Both the position numbers and the translations under genes were made by a program. This document shows, one piece after another, positions 43,665-52,229 of a stretch of DNA of 64,000 bases. Every line of letters starts with the position of its first letter. Within the stretch, counting starts at the first letter, position 1. Source of the stretch: Roseibium album (GTDB taxonomy: Bacteria; Pseudomonadota; Alphaproteobacteria; Rhizobiales; Stappiaceae); the NCBI GenBank assembly GCA_001404055.1, contig CXTY01000034.1, positions 1 to 64,000 of the forward strand, read 5' to 3'. Under the pieces are notes generated by a model. The model had not been told where the DNA came from and made no database searches. It saw nothing but the letters and a program-made list of their open reading frames with translations.

Positions 43665-44619
43665 CGCCCGCTGGAAGGATTTCCCCGACTACATCATCGG
43701 GATAACAAGGGAGATCTGGGAAGAGCGCAAGATCGCAACACTGCATCACTATTACTCTGACGACATTGTCGTTCGGTCTCCTGGCTCAGTCGTCGTTGGC
43801 AACAAGGGTGTGATCGGCGCAACGATGGCGACACTGGCTGAGTTCCCCGACCGAACCTTGCTTGGTGAAGACGTGATCTGGTCCGGCACGCCGGAGGAAG
43901 GGATGTTGTCCTCGCACCGGATCATTTCAACAGCCACGCATTCCGGCGACGGTGTTTACGGCAAGGCCAGCGGCAAAAAGCTCCGTTATCGGATCATTGC
44001 CGATTGCCACGCGATCAACAACCAGATCAATGACGAATGGCTGATCCGGGACCAGGGTGCGATTGTCCGTCAGATGGGATGGGACCCGTTGGACTATGCA
44101 AGGGATCTGATCGAGCGAGAAGGCGGACCAGACGAGAGTATACATCCCTACACTCCGGCAATCGACAAGCCGGGGCCCTACAAGAGCAAGGGCAATGACA
44201 ACGAATGGGGTGCGAAATACGCCGACATTCTGGGCCGCATCATGGGTGCGGACATGGCAGCGATCGAAGCCGAATACGACCGGGCTTGCCAGCTCGCCTA
44301 TCCCGGAGGCGTCGAGGGATATTCCTGGAGCGATGCGGACCGTTTCTGGATGGGCCTTCGCGCCAGTTTCCCGTCGGCAAGCTTCAAGATCGAGCACCAG
44401 ATTGGCCGCGACGACCCGTTGATGCCGCCGCGTGCAGCCCTGCGCTGGTCGCTCACCGGCAAGCACGACGGTTGGGGCGTGTTCGGCGAGCCGACAGGTG
44501 CTGAAGTTCACGTCATGGGCGCTGCCCATGCAGAATTTGGTCCCTGGGGGCTGCGCCGTGAATTTGTTCTTTTTGATGAAACGTCGATCTGGAAGCAGAT
44601 CGCACTGAAGACAGGCTGA
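43651..44619 (+). CDS. NTF2/SnoaL-like double-domain protein, divergent type
   Basis: 322 residues. The N-terminal half (MKGFDARWKDFPDYIIGITREIWEERKIATLHHYYSDDIVVRSPG, in parts DFPDYIIGITREIWEERK and HHYYSDDIVVRSPG) is a SnoaL-like domain seen in proteins annotated as nuclear transport factor 2 family. The second half has SDADRFWMGLRASFPSASFKIEHQ and RWSLTGKHDGWGVFG. It lacks the MDFW...NWV signature of the other three. It overlaps the LacI gene by 14 bases. A separate catalytic step is likely. Confidence 0.75.
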   Translation: MKGFDARWKDFPDYIIGITREIWEERKIATLHHYYSDDIVVRSPGSVVVGNKGVIGATMATLAEFPDRTLLGEDVIWSGTPEEGMLSSHRIISTATHSGDGVYGKASGKKLRYRIIADCHAINNQINDEWLIRDQGAIVRQMGWDPLDYARDLIEREGGPDESIHPYTPAIDKPGPYKSKGNDNEWGAKYADILGRIMGADMAAIEAEYDRACQLAYPGGVEGYSWSDADRFWMGLRASFPSASFKIEHQIGRDDPLMPPRAALRWSLTGKHDGWGVFGEPTGAEVHVMGAAHAEFGPWGLRREFVLFDETSIWKQIALKTG

Positions 44620-44647
44620 GAAAGCCGAACTCCTGGAAAGCCTCGCC

Positions 44648-45613
44648 ATGACCCCTGCAGAAATGGAAACCCGGATTGTTCGTTATGGCGATCTGAAACC
44701 GTGCCGGACTGCCTTTATCGATGCCCACACACCCGGCTCCGATCAAAAGGAAAACTTCACGATCATCGGCGGCGGCGTATCGGAAAGTCCGGACCAGCAC
44801 GTCCATATCAAAGAGACGCCCGGTTTCAACATTGGTGCCGCCGGACAACCCCCTAAATGCCGGAACTCGCTGCATTCGCACACGACGGCCGAGGTTTTCT
44901 ATGTACTCAAGGGCCGGTGGCGGTTCTTTTGGGGTCGCTGGGGAACGGCAGGTGAAGTGGTTCTGGAAGAAGGTGACATCTTCAACATTCCAACCGGCAT
45001 TTTCCGTGGCTTTGAAAACATCGGTACCGACTACGGAATGATCATGGCAATCCTGGGCGGCGATGATGCCGGCGGTGGCGTAACCTGGGCTCCGCAAGTG
45101 ATTGAAGATGCGAGTGATCACGGCCTGGTACTGGGTGAGAACGGCGTTCTTTACGATACCAAGAAAGACCAGGTTCTGCCTGACGGCGTCATTCCCATGC
45201 CGCTTCTAACAGATGCGGAGTTGAGTGCTTATCCAGAGCCGGGCAACGATGCCGTGGTCCGCGATTACGTCGCCCGCTATTGGGACATGATGGCGCTGGC
45301 TGCAAAAACGCCATGCAAGGTGATCGGCGAGGATGCGCTTCTGAAGGACAAACCGGGCTTTGAAGTCGAATTTCTGACCCGAGGTTCCATTCCCGAAACC
45401 AACTACAACCTGAATTGCCATGAAATCCTGATGGTCATGCGCGGCCACTGGAAACTGACATGGTCAGATAGTGAAAAGACTTTGGCTCCCGGCGACACCT
45501 GCGCAGTTCCTCCAGGACTGGAGCATAGCCTCGCACCGTCGATGAGCGGCGAGGCAAGCGTGTTCCGGGTGATGAACACATCAGACACTGCAGGCGCCAC
45601 CTGGGTCGGCTGA
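44648..45613 (+). CDS. Double-cupin (bicupin) protein
   Basis: 321 residues with two cupin barrels. The first has CRNSLHSHTTAEVFYVLKGRWRFFWG (read as LHSHTTAEVFYVLKG) supplying HxH and E ligands, then GDIFNIPTGIFRGFEN. The second has LNCHEILMVMRGHWKLTWSD and PGDTCAVPPGLEHSLAP, with fewer metal ligands. Such bicupins act as dioxygenases, isomerases or decarboxylases. The first barrel therefore probably holds a metal and the second may be structural. Confidence 0.82.
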   Translation: MTPAEMETRIVRYGDLKPCRTAFIDAHTPGSDQKENFTIIGGGVSESPDQHVHIKETPGFNIGAAGQPPKCRNSLHSHTTAEVFYVLKGRWRFFWGRWGTAGEVVLEEGDIFNIPTGIFRGFENIGTDYGMIMAILGGDDAGGGVTWAPQVIEDASDHGLVLGENGVLYDTKKDQVLPDGVIPMPLLTDAELSAYPEPGNDAVVRDYVARYWDMMALAAKTPCKVIGEDALLKDKPGFEVEFLTRGSIPETNYNLNCHEILMVMRGHWKLTWSDSEKTLAPGDTCAVPPGLEHSLAPSMSGEASVFRVMNTSDTAGATWVG

Positions 45614-45626
45614 CAAGACAAAATGG

Positions 45627-45655
45627 GACAGGTTCTCCTGTCTCCTGACGGGAGA
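45627..45655 (+). promoter_or_regulatory. Two overlapping hairpins before the MetE-like gene
   Basis: GACAGG-TTCT-CCTGTC (45627-45642) and TCTCC-TGACG-GGAGA (45641-45655) share two bases. The second pairs with the GGGAGA ribosome site of the MetE-like gene. They could be alternative folds that tune its translation. Short stems, so tentative. Confidence 0.25.
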
Positions 45656-45660
45656 AAGTC

Positions 45661-46794
45661 ATGAGCAAGATTGCTGTTACCCATGTTGGTTCACTACCGC
45701 GCACCCAAGAAGTCGTCGATTTCATTTTCGCCCGCGAAAACGGTGAGGCCTATGACGAGGCTGCGTTCGACGTGTCGATGGCAACGGCTGTGTCTGAAAC
45801 CGTGCGCAAGCAGGTCGATGCAGGCGTGAACATCGTCAGCGATGGTGAAACCTCGAAGATCTCTTATGCGACCTACGTGAAGGACCGCTACACAGGTTTT
45901 TCCGGAGACAGTCCCCGCAAAGCACCCGCTGACCTGAAACAATTTCCGACTTTCTTGAAGAAGATCGCCGAAAGCGGCGGCACGCCGAAATACGCCCGTC
46001 CGATGTGTACCGGCGAAGTCCGTTCCAAGGGCCAGGGAGAGCTTGAAAAGGACATTGCTCACCTTAAGGCGGCAATGAAGGAGCATGACGCTGAGCGCGG
46101 TTTCATGAACGCCGCGTCGCCTGGCGTGATTTCCCTCTTTCTGCAGAACGACTATTACCCGACGCGCGAAGCCTATTTGCAGGCGCTCGCCGACGTCATG
46201 AAGCATGAATACGAGACCATCGTTTCCTCCGGGCTTGACTTGCAACTCGATTGCCCCGACCTGGCGCTCTCAAGACACATGCTCTTCACGGACCTTACAG
46301 ACGAGGAATTCGTCAAGATCGCTGCGAGCCATATTGAGGCACTCAACCATGCGCTCTCTGATATCGATCCGGCGAAGGTCCGCATTCATATCTGTTGGGG
46401 CAATTACGAAGGCCCGCATGTCTGTGACATTTCCATGGACAAAGTGTTCTCGACATTGATGTCGGCACGCGCCAGTTACGTACTCTTTGAGACCTCTAAC
46501 CCGCGCCACGCCCATGAATGGACGGTTTTCAGAGATCGAAAATCGGAAATACCGGATGACAAGATCCTGGTTCCCGGTGTGGTCGATACCACCACGAACT
46601 TCGTCGAGCACCCTGAGGTGGTCGCTCAACGCCTGGAACGGTTCATCGGCATCGTCGGCGCGGATCGGGTTATTGCCGGATCCGATTGCGGCTTCGGAAC
46701 TTTTGCCGGTTTTGGCGCGGTCGATCCCGCAATCGCATTTGCCAAACTGGGCGCTTTGGCGGAAGGGGCAGCTCTCGCAGGAGGGCGCGCGTGA
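45661..46794 (+). CDS. MetE-like (cobalamin-independent methionine synthase fold) transferase
   Basis: 377 residues, about half of true MetE and matching only its C-terminal zinc domain. Such short forms include epoxyalkane:coenzyme M transferase and other enzymes that activate a thiol on zinc. Visible segments are THVGSLPR near the start, VSDGETSKISYATYVKDRY, QLDCPDLALSRH, the zinc ligands in RIHICWGNYEGPH (H and C) and the last cysteine in AGSDCGFGTFAGFG. GGGAGA is seven bases upstream. With a GST in the operon, a thiol-addition or demethylation step is plausible. Confidence 0.85.
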   Translation: MSKIAVTHVGSLPRTQEVVDFIFARENGEAYDEAAFDVSMATAVSETVRKQVDAGVNIVSDGETSKISYATYVKDRYTGFSGDSPRKAPADLKQFPTFLKKIAESGGTPKYARPMCTGEVRSKGQGELEKDIAHLKAAMKEHDAERGFMNAASPGVISLFLQNDYYPTREAYLQALADVMKHEYETIVSSGLDLQLDCPDLALSRHMLFTDLTDEEFVKIAASHIEALNHALSDIDPAKVRIHICWGNYEGPHVCDISMDKVFSTLMSARASYVLFETSNPRHAHEWTVFRDRKSEIPDDKILVPGVVDTTTNFVEHPEVVAQRLERFIGIVGADRVIAGSDCGFGTFAGFGAVDPAIAFAKLGALAEGAALAGGRA

Positions 46795-47486
46795 CGCCTC
46801 TTGTTCTGTTGCCCGGCATGATGTGCGATGCGCGGCTTTACGGGCCGCAGATCGCAGCGTTTTCCGGGCGGCTTCCTATCCACCTGGCCCCAATCACCGA
46901 ACACGGCACTGTTGAGTTACTTGCAGCTGATGTTCTGGAACAGGCCCCTCCCCGTTTCGCACTTGCAGGTTTGTCCATGGGCGGGATCGTTGCCATGGAA
47001 ATCTTGCGCCGGTCACCGCATCGTGTCGAAAGGCTTGCTTTGCTCGACACCAACCCGCGCGCAGAAATTGAGGCCGTCAAACAAAACCGTGAACCCCAGA
47101 TCGCAAAGGTGCAAGCCGGCGGTTTGAAGGAGATTATGCGGGACGAATTGAAACCGAATTACCTGGCCGACAGCCCACGTCGGCAGGACGTCCTGGATCT
47201 CTGCATGGACATGGCGCTGGATCTCGGACCAGACGTCTTTGAGCGTCAGTCCCGCGCTTTGCAATCCCGCCCCGATCAACAGGAAACGCTGAAGTCTGTC
47301 GCTGTTCCGACACTGATCCTGATGGGCGAGGAGGATCGCCTGTGTCCACGCGACCGCCACGACCTGATGCATGAGCTGATATCAGGCTCGACATTGGAAA
47401 TCGTTGAAAGTGCCGGGCATTTGCCAACTTTGGAACAACCTGACGCCGTCAATAGCGCTCTCATGACATGGCTGGACCTCACATGA
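46791..47486 (+). CDS. Alpha/beta hydrolase
   Basis: 231 residues from a GTG at 46791 that overlaps the previous stop (GTGA) and has GGAGG six bases upstream. Opening strand TPLVLLPGMMCDARLYGPQ, oxyanion region, nucleophile elbow GLSMGG (serine about residue 63), acid in MGEEDRLCP and base in SAGHLPTLEQP. All catalytic residues are present. Probably an esterase, thioesterase or C-C hydrolase late in the pathway, since the aldolase-type gene follows. Confidence 0.88.
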   Translation: MTPLVLLPGMMCDARLYGPQIAAFSGRLPIHLAPITEHGTVELLAADVLEQAPPRFALAGLSMGGIVAMEILRRSPHRVERLALLDTNPRAEIEAVKQNREPQIAKVQAGGLKEIMRDELKPNYLADSPRRQDVLDLCMDMALDLGPDVFERQSRALQSRPDQQETLKSVAVPTLILMGEEDRLCPRDRHDLMHELISGSTLEIVESAGHLPTLEQPDAVNSALMTWLDLT

Positions 47487-48178
47487 ACACTGAGCTTCTC
47501 GATCTCCTCAAATCCGTCGACACGCCGACCGTCTGCAACGCAATTGAAGTGGCGGAAGGCAAGCGCGGTTTCAACCGTTTCACGCGTGGCACAATGCTGT
47601 CGTCCGATCCGGATGGTGGAGCGATTGTCGGCTATGCGCGCACTGCGAAGATATCGGCACTCGCTCCACCAACGGAACCGGCGGATGTCATCAAGGCACG
47701 AAGGATGGACTACTACCGCTACATGTCCGAGGGTACTCGCCCGGCTCTGACTGTCGTTGAAGATGTCGACTACCCAAATGCAATTGGCGCCTATTGGGGT
47801 GAGATCAACACCACGGTCCATAAAGGTCTTGGTCTATCTGGCACTCTGACCAACGGCGTCATGCGCGACCTTGGCGATCTACCTCCGGGGTTTCCCGTCA
47901 TCGCTGGATCAATCGGCCCAAGCCACGGATTTGTACATGTAAAAGAGATCAACACGCCAGTGAAGATCTTCGGCCTCGACATTCACCCTGGCGAACTCGT
48001 CCACGCGGACCGCCACGGAGCGCTCGTTGTTCCTGAAGACATCACGGATCACCTAGCAGCTGCAATCCGCAAACTACTGGAAACGGAAAAGCTTGTGCTC
48101 GGTCCAGCCAGCGAGCCTGATTTCAATTTCGAAAAATTCGAAGCGGCCTGGTCGGCTTTTGAAAAGGCGCGGACCTGA
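47483..48178 (+). CDS. RraA/HMG-aldolase family protein
   Basis: 231 residues from the ATG at 47483, overlapping the hydrolase stop by four bases. The RraA fold is shown by DTPTVCNAIEVAEGKRGF, GYARTAKI, and the metal/substrate motif GTLTNGVMRDL followed by GFPVIAGSIGPSHGFVHV and HADRHGALVVPEDI. Members cleave 4-hydroxy-4-methyl- or 4-carboxy-4-hydroxy-2-oxo acids to pyruvate or oxaloacetate; others only regulate RNase E. Position at the end of a catabolic operon argues for the aldolase role, releasing central metabolites. Confidence 0.85.
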   Translation: MNTELLDLLKSVDTPTVCNAIEVAEGKRGFNRFTRGTMLSSDPDGGAIVGYARTAKISALAPPTEPADVIKARRMDYYRYMSEGTRPALTVVEDVDYPNAIGAYWGEINTTVHKGLGLSGTLTNGVMRDLGDLPPGFPVIAGSIGPSHGFVHVKEINTPVKIFGLDIHPGELVHADRHGALVVPEDITDHLAAAIRKLLETEKLVLGPASEPDFNFEKFEAAWSAFEKART

Positions 48179-48348
48179 TATCACTCGATCCGATGTATCA
48201 GCGTTACATCCGGGCTTGGCTATTTATCTCTTCGAAAATTGCCGTTCATTTTCGGTTCAGCGTGGTTATTGTAACACTTGCATTTATCAGTCTTGCCAAG
48301 ACGAACACCATTTAAACTCAGGCAATTGAACATTCTGGAGGATTTTTC

Positions 48349-49311
48349 GTGCAACGGTTTTCATTTACAATCTTGATCTGGATATTTACGGCATTTTCTC
48401 CAGCCATGGCATCTCCCGACGTAGACTTTCCACAACCCGGCAAATCCTACGGCGGCAAGGTTCGTGGCGGCCCCGGACTGCAATACCAACAGGTCGGAAG
48501 CCTGCGCGAGGGCGACAGAATTCGCATCATGAGCGGCACGGGCGTGATGATGAACGGATACGAGTGGTTTGAAATCCGCTATCGAAACGGACGCTCTGGC
48601 TTTCAGTGGGGCGGCATCATGTGCTCGAAGACCCCCTACCCGACCATCTACAAGACCTGTGAAGGTTTGCAGGTCCGCGTCAATCGCCCTGCCGTGAACA
48701 ACGGATTGACGATCAACGGCAGTGCCAACGTCAACGGCACAAATGTGGTCCGGACCGACTATCCAGGCGGGGCTTTCAGACAGTCCGGCTTGCGCGAATG
48801 GCAGGAAACGAATGCACGCGGACGTGTCCGCTACAATTTCGTAGAAAATTCACGGGACCAGTGGTCCGTCTATCTCTTTGACGCCTCCCGGAACGTCTCT
48901 GTTCAGCTGGACCTGCACCGGAAGAAGATCAGCGTTGGTCTTGCGGGGCAGCCCCGGGTCGATTTTTACAACATCACCAACGCCGTTGCGAATTCGAACG
49001 TGCCTGGAAGCAACCCGGGCCAGGGTGGAAACCCGGTCACCGTTAAGGGTTACAATGTTGGCCAGGTCCAGCATCTTGGCGGAATATACAAGCATGTTGG
49101 CGGTAGCAGCTGGCAGGAGACCACGTTGCGCGGTCAGGTCACCCATGAATTTTCGGAACAGGGGCGCGACGAATGGTCGGTGTACCTGTACGATCGCTCC
49201 CGCAACATCGCCCTTCAACTCGACCTTCACGAGAAAAAAATCCTCATCGGCGTCGGCCACGGCCCAAAAGCCACCCTCCACAAGATCACATCTTCCGTGG
49301 CAGGGCGTTAA
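48349..49311 (+). CDS. Secreted SH3-domain protein with a duplicated C-terminal domain
   Basis: 320 residues from a GTG with GGAGGA upstream. Signal peptide 1-21 (cut near AMA). Residues 28-95 form a bacterial SH3 domain (SYGGKVRGGPGLQYQQVGSLREGDRI read in parts; WFEIRYRNGRSGFQWGGIMC). Then two copies of an about 75-residue module at 139-214 and 243-318 share GGxF/Y, WQET, RG-V-x-F-E and RD-W-SVYL-D-SRN-QLDLH-KKI. I do not know a name for this module. A hydrophilic Gly/Asn linker separates the copies. Probably a periplasmic protein that binds peptidoglycan or another surface polymer. It is a single gene. Confidence 0.78.
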   Translation: MQRFSFTILIWIFTAFSPAMASPDVDFPQPGKSYGGKVRGGPGLQYQQVGSLREGDRIRIMSGTGVMMNGYEWFEIRYRNGRSGFQWGGIMCSKTPYPTIYKTCEGLQVRVNRPAVNNGLTINGSANVNGTNVVRTDYPGGAFRQSGLREWQETNARGRVRYNFVENSRDQWSVYLFDASRNVSVQLDLHRKKISVGLAGQPRVDFYNITNAVANSNVPGSNPGQGGNPVTVKGYNVGQVQHLGGIYKHVGGSSWQETTLRGQVTHEFSEQGRDEWSVYLYDRSRNIALQLDLHEKKILIGVGHGPKATLHKITSSVAGR

Positions 49312-49408
49312 GGACCGGCAGGAAGTTCGGCCGGAAAAATTACCGACCGCCAGATTCTTTGGGCGGTCGGCAGAAGCATTTGTCAGCGATACTTAAACAA
49401 CGAAGCCA

Positions 49409-50095
49409 CTACGCTGCCTTGTGAAGCTCTCCGAGCCCGACAACAGCGCTTACGAAGGCTTTGAACTGCTTTTGAGGCGCATAAGGGGTCGGGTTATCAA
49501 AACCGCGTTGAACAGCCGGGCGTGCCGAAACGCGGCGCCACCAGTTGTTCAAATTACTGTTCACCTCCAGAGGCAGATCTGTACATGCCGGGTGAACTCC
49601 GCAAAGACGTATCCACGGGGCAACCGCCATGTCCGCGATGGAAAATTCATCCCCTGCCAAATAGTCCTGACGTTCCAGCCGTGTATTGAGTACACCCATG
49701 ATACGGCTGGCTTCGGTGAAATACCGGCTGGTAACTTCCGGGAATTTGTCACCCCAGGCCGCGGCAAAAACCAGATACTGACCAAACATCGGACCAACCG
49801 ATGCCATCTGAAACATCAACGCCTCGATCGTTGCAGTGCGTTGTGTCGGATCGGTGGGAAGGAACTTGCCCGTCTTTTCTGCGAGGTACAGTAGGATTGC
49901 CCCGGACTCAGTTACGATCTTCCCGTCATCGACAAGAACCGGAATCTTCTGGTTGGGATTGAGTTTGGTAAATTCCGGAGTCTGCTGGTCGCCCCCCAAA
50001 AATACCTGATGGGTCGCATAATCGAGGCCCATTTCCTCGAGCGCGATGGAAATTTTCAGGCCGTTGGGAGTGGCATCGGTATATAGGTCAAGCAT
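49409..50095 (-). CDS. Glutathione S-transferase family protein
   Basis: 228 residues from the ATG at 50095, with GGAG eight bases upstream; longer frames to 50290 have no such site. Thioredoxin-like N domain: LYTDATPNGLKISIALEEMGLDY, NPNQKIPVLVDDG (cis-proline) and TESGAILLYLAEKTG. C domain includes the DEFSIADMAVAPWI N-capping motif. The pattern TxNGxK matches the YfcG/Ure2-like (Nu) class, which often has disulfide reductase activity. Divergent from a LysR regulator. Confidence 0.92.
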   Translation of the reverse strand: MLDLYTDATPNGLKISIALEEMGLDYATHQVFLGGDQQTPEFTKLNPNQKIPVLVDDGKIVTESGAILLYLAEKTGKFLPTDPTQRTATIEALMFQMASVGPMFGQYLVFAAAWGDKFPEVTSRYFTEASRIMGVLNTRLERQDYLAGDEFSIADMAVAPWIRLCGVHPACTDLPLEVNSNLNNWWRRVSARPAVQRGFDNPTPYAPQKQFKAFVSAVVGLGELHKAA

Positions 50096-50214
50096 TGCAA
50101 TGCTCCTGAAGTGGTGCGCAAACGGAGTGTTTGTGCCGGAACTTGCAATTTGGGGCCTTTCTGTTCCCGCAACTATTCTGGATTTTTCCGGAAGGGTGGT
50201 GCAAAAATCAACCA

Positions 50215-51102
50215 ATGGACAATTGGGACGACATTCGATTCTTTTTGGCGGTCGCGCGTTCAGGGTCAGTGCGAGCGGCAGCATCTGCATTGGGTGTGAA
50301 CCATTCGACGGTTCTGCGACACGTGTCGCAGCTTGAAGCTCAGCTCAGCGCACGCCTGTTCGAAAAGCTGCCTTCGGGCTACGTGCTCACACCCGCTGGC
50401 GAAGAGATCGTTGAACTAGCCGGATCGATGGAAAGCCTGTCGTCGCAATTGCAGGCTCAGATTTTTGCGCGCGACCAAAGTCTGTCAGGGGCGTTGCGAG
50501 TTGCGATGCCACCATCATTGGCAACAGACCTGATGATGCCGGACTTTGCCGATTTCTCCCGCCAACATCCGGCGATCGAACTGCAAATCATTTCATCTTA
50601 TGACACGGTGAACTTGACCCGTCGGCAAGCGGATATTGCCGTACGACTGGTCTTTGACCAGATGAACCTGCCTCAACACCTGATCGGCACACGGCTTCAG
50701 GATGTCTATCGCGGCGTCTACATCGCTTCATCTGCTCTCGATACCATACAAACTGATGACTTATCGGACATCCGCTGGATCTTGAAGGAAGAGGATGGCA
50801 ATGCGCCGGATTGGGCTGCCACTTCTAAGCTCGGATCAAAACGGCCGCCGGTTATCGTGAATGATCTTGCTTCCCAGGTAGCAGCAGCCAAGGCAGAGAT
50901 GGGCGCAACGATTTTGGCATGTTTCATTGGTGATGAAGACCCCGGTCTTGTTCGGGTTCCGGGCAGCGCAATACAGTATTATGGAACAATCTGGCTGTTA
51001 ACGCTTGACGAAACACGCAAGATCAAGCGGGTCAGAGTATTTTCCGATTTCATAAAGTCACGCATTGCCGCACGGGCAGACGTGCTTGCGGGGCGCTCCT
51101 AG
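50215..51102 (+). CDS. LysR family transcriptional regulator
   Basis: 295 residues from the ATG at 50215, where MDNWDDIRFFLAVARSGS is the usual opening. Helix-turn-helix AAASALGVNHSTVLRHVSQLE, then an effector domain (LRVAMPPSLATDLMMPDFADF). An in-frame upstream ATG at 50131 would add 28 residues before the domain. Divergent from the GST gene at 49409-50095 and likely its regulator. Confidence 0.9.
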   Translation: MDNWDDIRFFLAVARSGSVRAAASALGVNHSTVLRHVSQLEAQLSARLFEKLPSGYVLTPAGEEIVELAGSMESLSSQLQAQIFARDQSLSGALRVAMPPSLATDLMMPDFADFSRQHPAIELQIISSYDTVNLTRRQADIAVRLVFDQMNLPQHLIGTRLQDVYRGVYIASSALDTIQTDDLSDIRWILKEEDGNAPDWAATSKLGSKRPPVIVNDLASQVAAAKAEMGATILACFIGDEDPGLVRVPGSAIQYYGTIWLLTLDETRKIKRVRVFSDFIKSRIAARADVLAGRS

Positions 51103-51223
51103 AACCACGCTGGTTGGATAATTTAATGCCTTGCCAGCAGACGCAGCGATGTGAACGTTGGTCTGCCGACAAGCGCAGGTCATCGAATTTCCAGGAGACA
51201 AAACGGGCCGCTGCCACTCCACA

Positions 51224-52135
51224 TCAGTAATTGATGTGGAGGTTCTCAGATACCTTGCCGTGTCCGCCTGCCATCAACCCTTGAATTTGACCACTTACCA
51301 GGCTGAGCTCCACTGTGATGCGGCTTGGTGATGCCGGGGACATGAAAATCCCTTGCTCGATGATCAGAGTGTCCTTTCTGACGTCAAGGTAATCGTGAAG
51401 AACGCATGCCAATGGACCAGCTGCCATGCCGGTGGCGGACTCTTCTTCGATTGCGTAACGCGGTGCGAACATTCGCGTTGTCGCGTCCTTGTCAGTAACC
51501 GAATTGTCTGTCGTAAAAACATAGTAGCCGATAAGATCCAGCTTCTCGCTGATGGCAGAAATGAGATCAAAATCGGGTTTCAGGTCACGCAACACCGATC
51601 CGTCTTTTACACCGATGACAATAAAACTGTTGCCGGTGTTCACGAGCATCGGGCTTACCCTGATATCCAGATCACTCTTGGACACTCCAAGTGAAGCAAG
51701 AACGTCTGCCGCTGTTACGCCGTCTTTTTCCCAGTCAGCAGGCATCCTGTATTTGGGCGCCAGTTGTTCCATGTAAGCAGCTCCCTTCTTGATAGATATC
51801 TTGCGCGGTCCATCGACGGTTTCTTTCGAGGTTTCTCCATCGGAAACACGCCCCAGTTCTGCGAGATAAGAGAAAGTAGCTATCGTTGCATGGCCACAAT
51901 GCGCAATCCGGCGGTTAGGTGTGAAGAAGTCGAGCTTGAACCCTTCTGTAGCCGACGATGATACAAACGCGGTTTCAGACAGACCAATATTCGCGGCAAT
52001 CGTGAGCATTTCGGCATCGCTCAAATTATCGGCGTCAAGAACGACCCCTGCCGGATTGCCACCGCGGTCATCCGTAACAAATCCATTGACGATCTGTGCG
52101 GATATCGAATTTTCAAATACCTGAGTTTTGTTCAT
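51224..52135 (-). CDS. PhzF family isomerase-like protein
   Basis: 303 residues from the ATG at about 52135 (GGAG upstream). PhzF fold shown by NGFVTDDRGGNPAGVVLDADNLSDAEM (in parts GGNPAGVVLDA, NLSDAEM), the catalytic glutamate in GLSETAFV, FFTPNRRIAHCGHATIATF and the mirrored ATGMAAGPLACVL near the C terminus with SGQIQGLMAGGHGKV. Members isomerise or epimerise amino-acid-like compounds. Divergent from a LysR gene. Longer frames up to 52318 run into that gene and are not credible. Confidence 0.9.
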   Translation of the reverse strand: MNKTQVFENSISAQIVNGFVTDDRGGNPAGVVLDADNLSDAEMLTIAANIGLSETAFVSSSATEGFKLDFFTPNRRIAHCGHATIATFSYLAELGRVSDGETSKETVDGPRKISIKKGAAYMEQLAPKYRMPADWEKDGVTAADVLASLGVSKSDLDIRVSPMLVNTGNSFIVIGVKDGSVLRDLKPDFDLISAISEKLDLIGYYVFTTDNSVTDKDATTRMFAPRYAIEEESATGMAAGPLACVLHDYLDVRKDTLIIEQGIFMSPASPSRITVELSLVSGQIQGLMAGGHGKVSENLHINY

Positions 52136-52229
52136 GTTGTTCTCCAAAACAAATCTGATAGAATTTTCTAAGGCGATAAATACAGGCGATTGCCTCGTCG
52201 AGGAACTCATAAAGACATGAGAAAATTTC

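Noticed and set aside
50091..50104. Perfect 14-base palindrome AGCATTGCAATGCT over the GST start codon
   Set aside because: A few palindromes of this size are expected by chance in 64 kb and it does not match the other operators.
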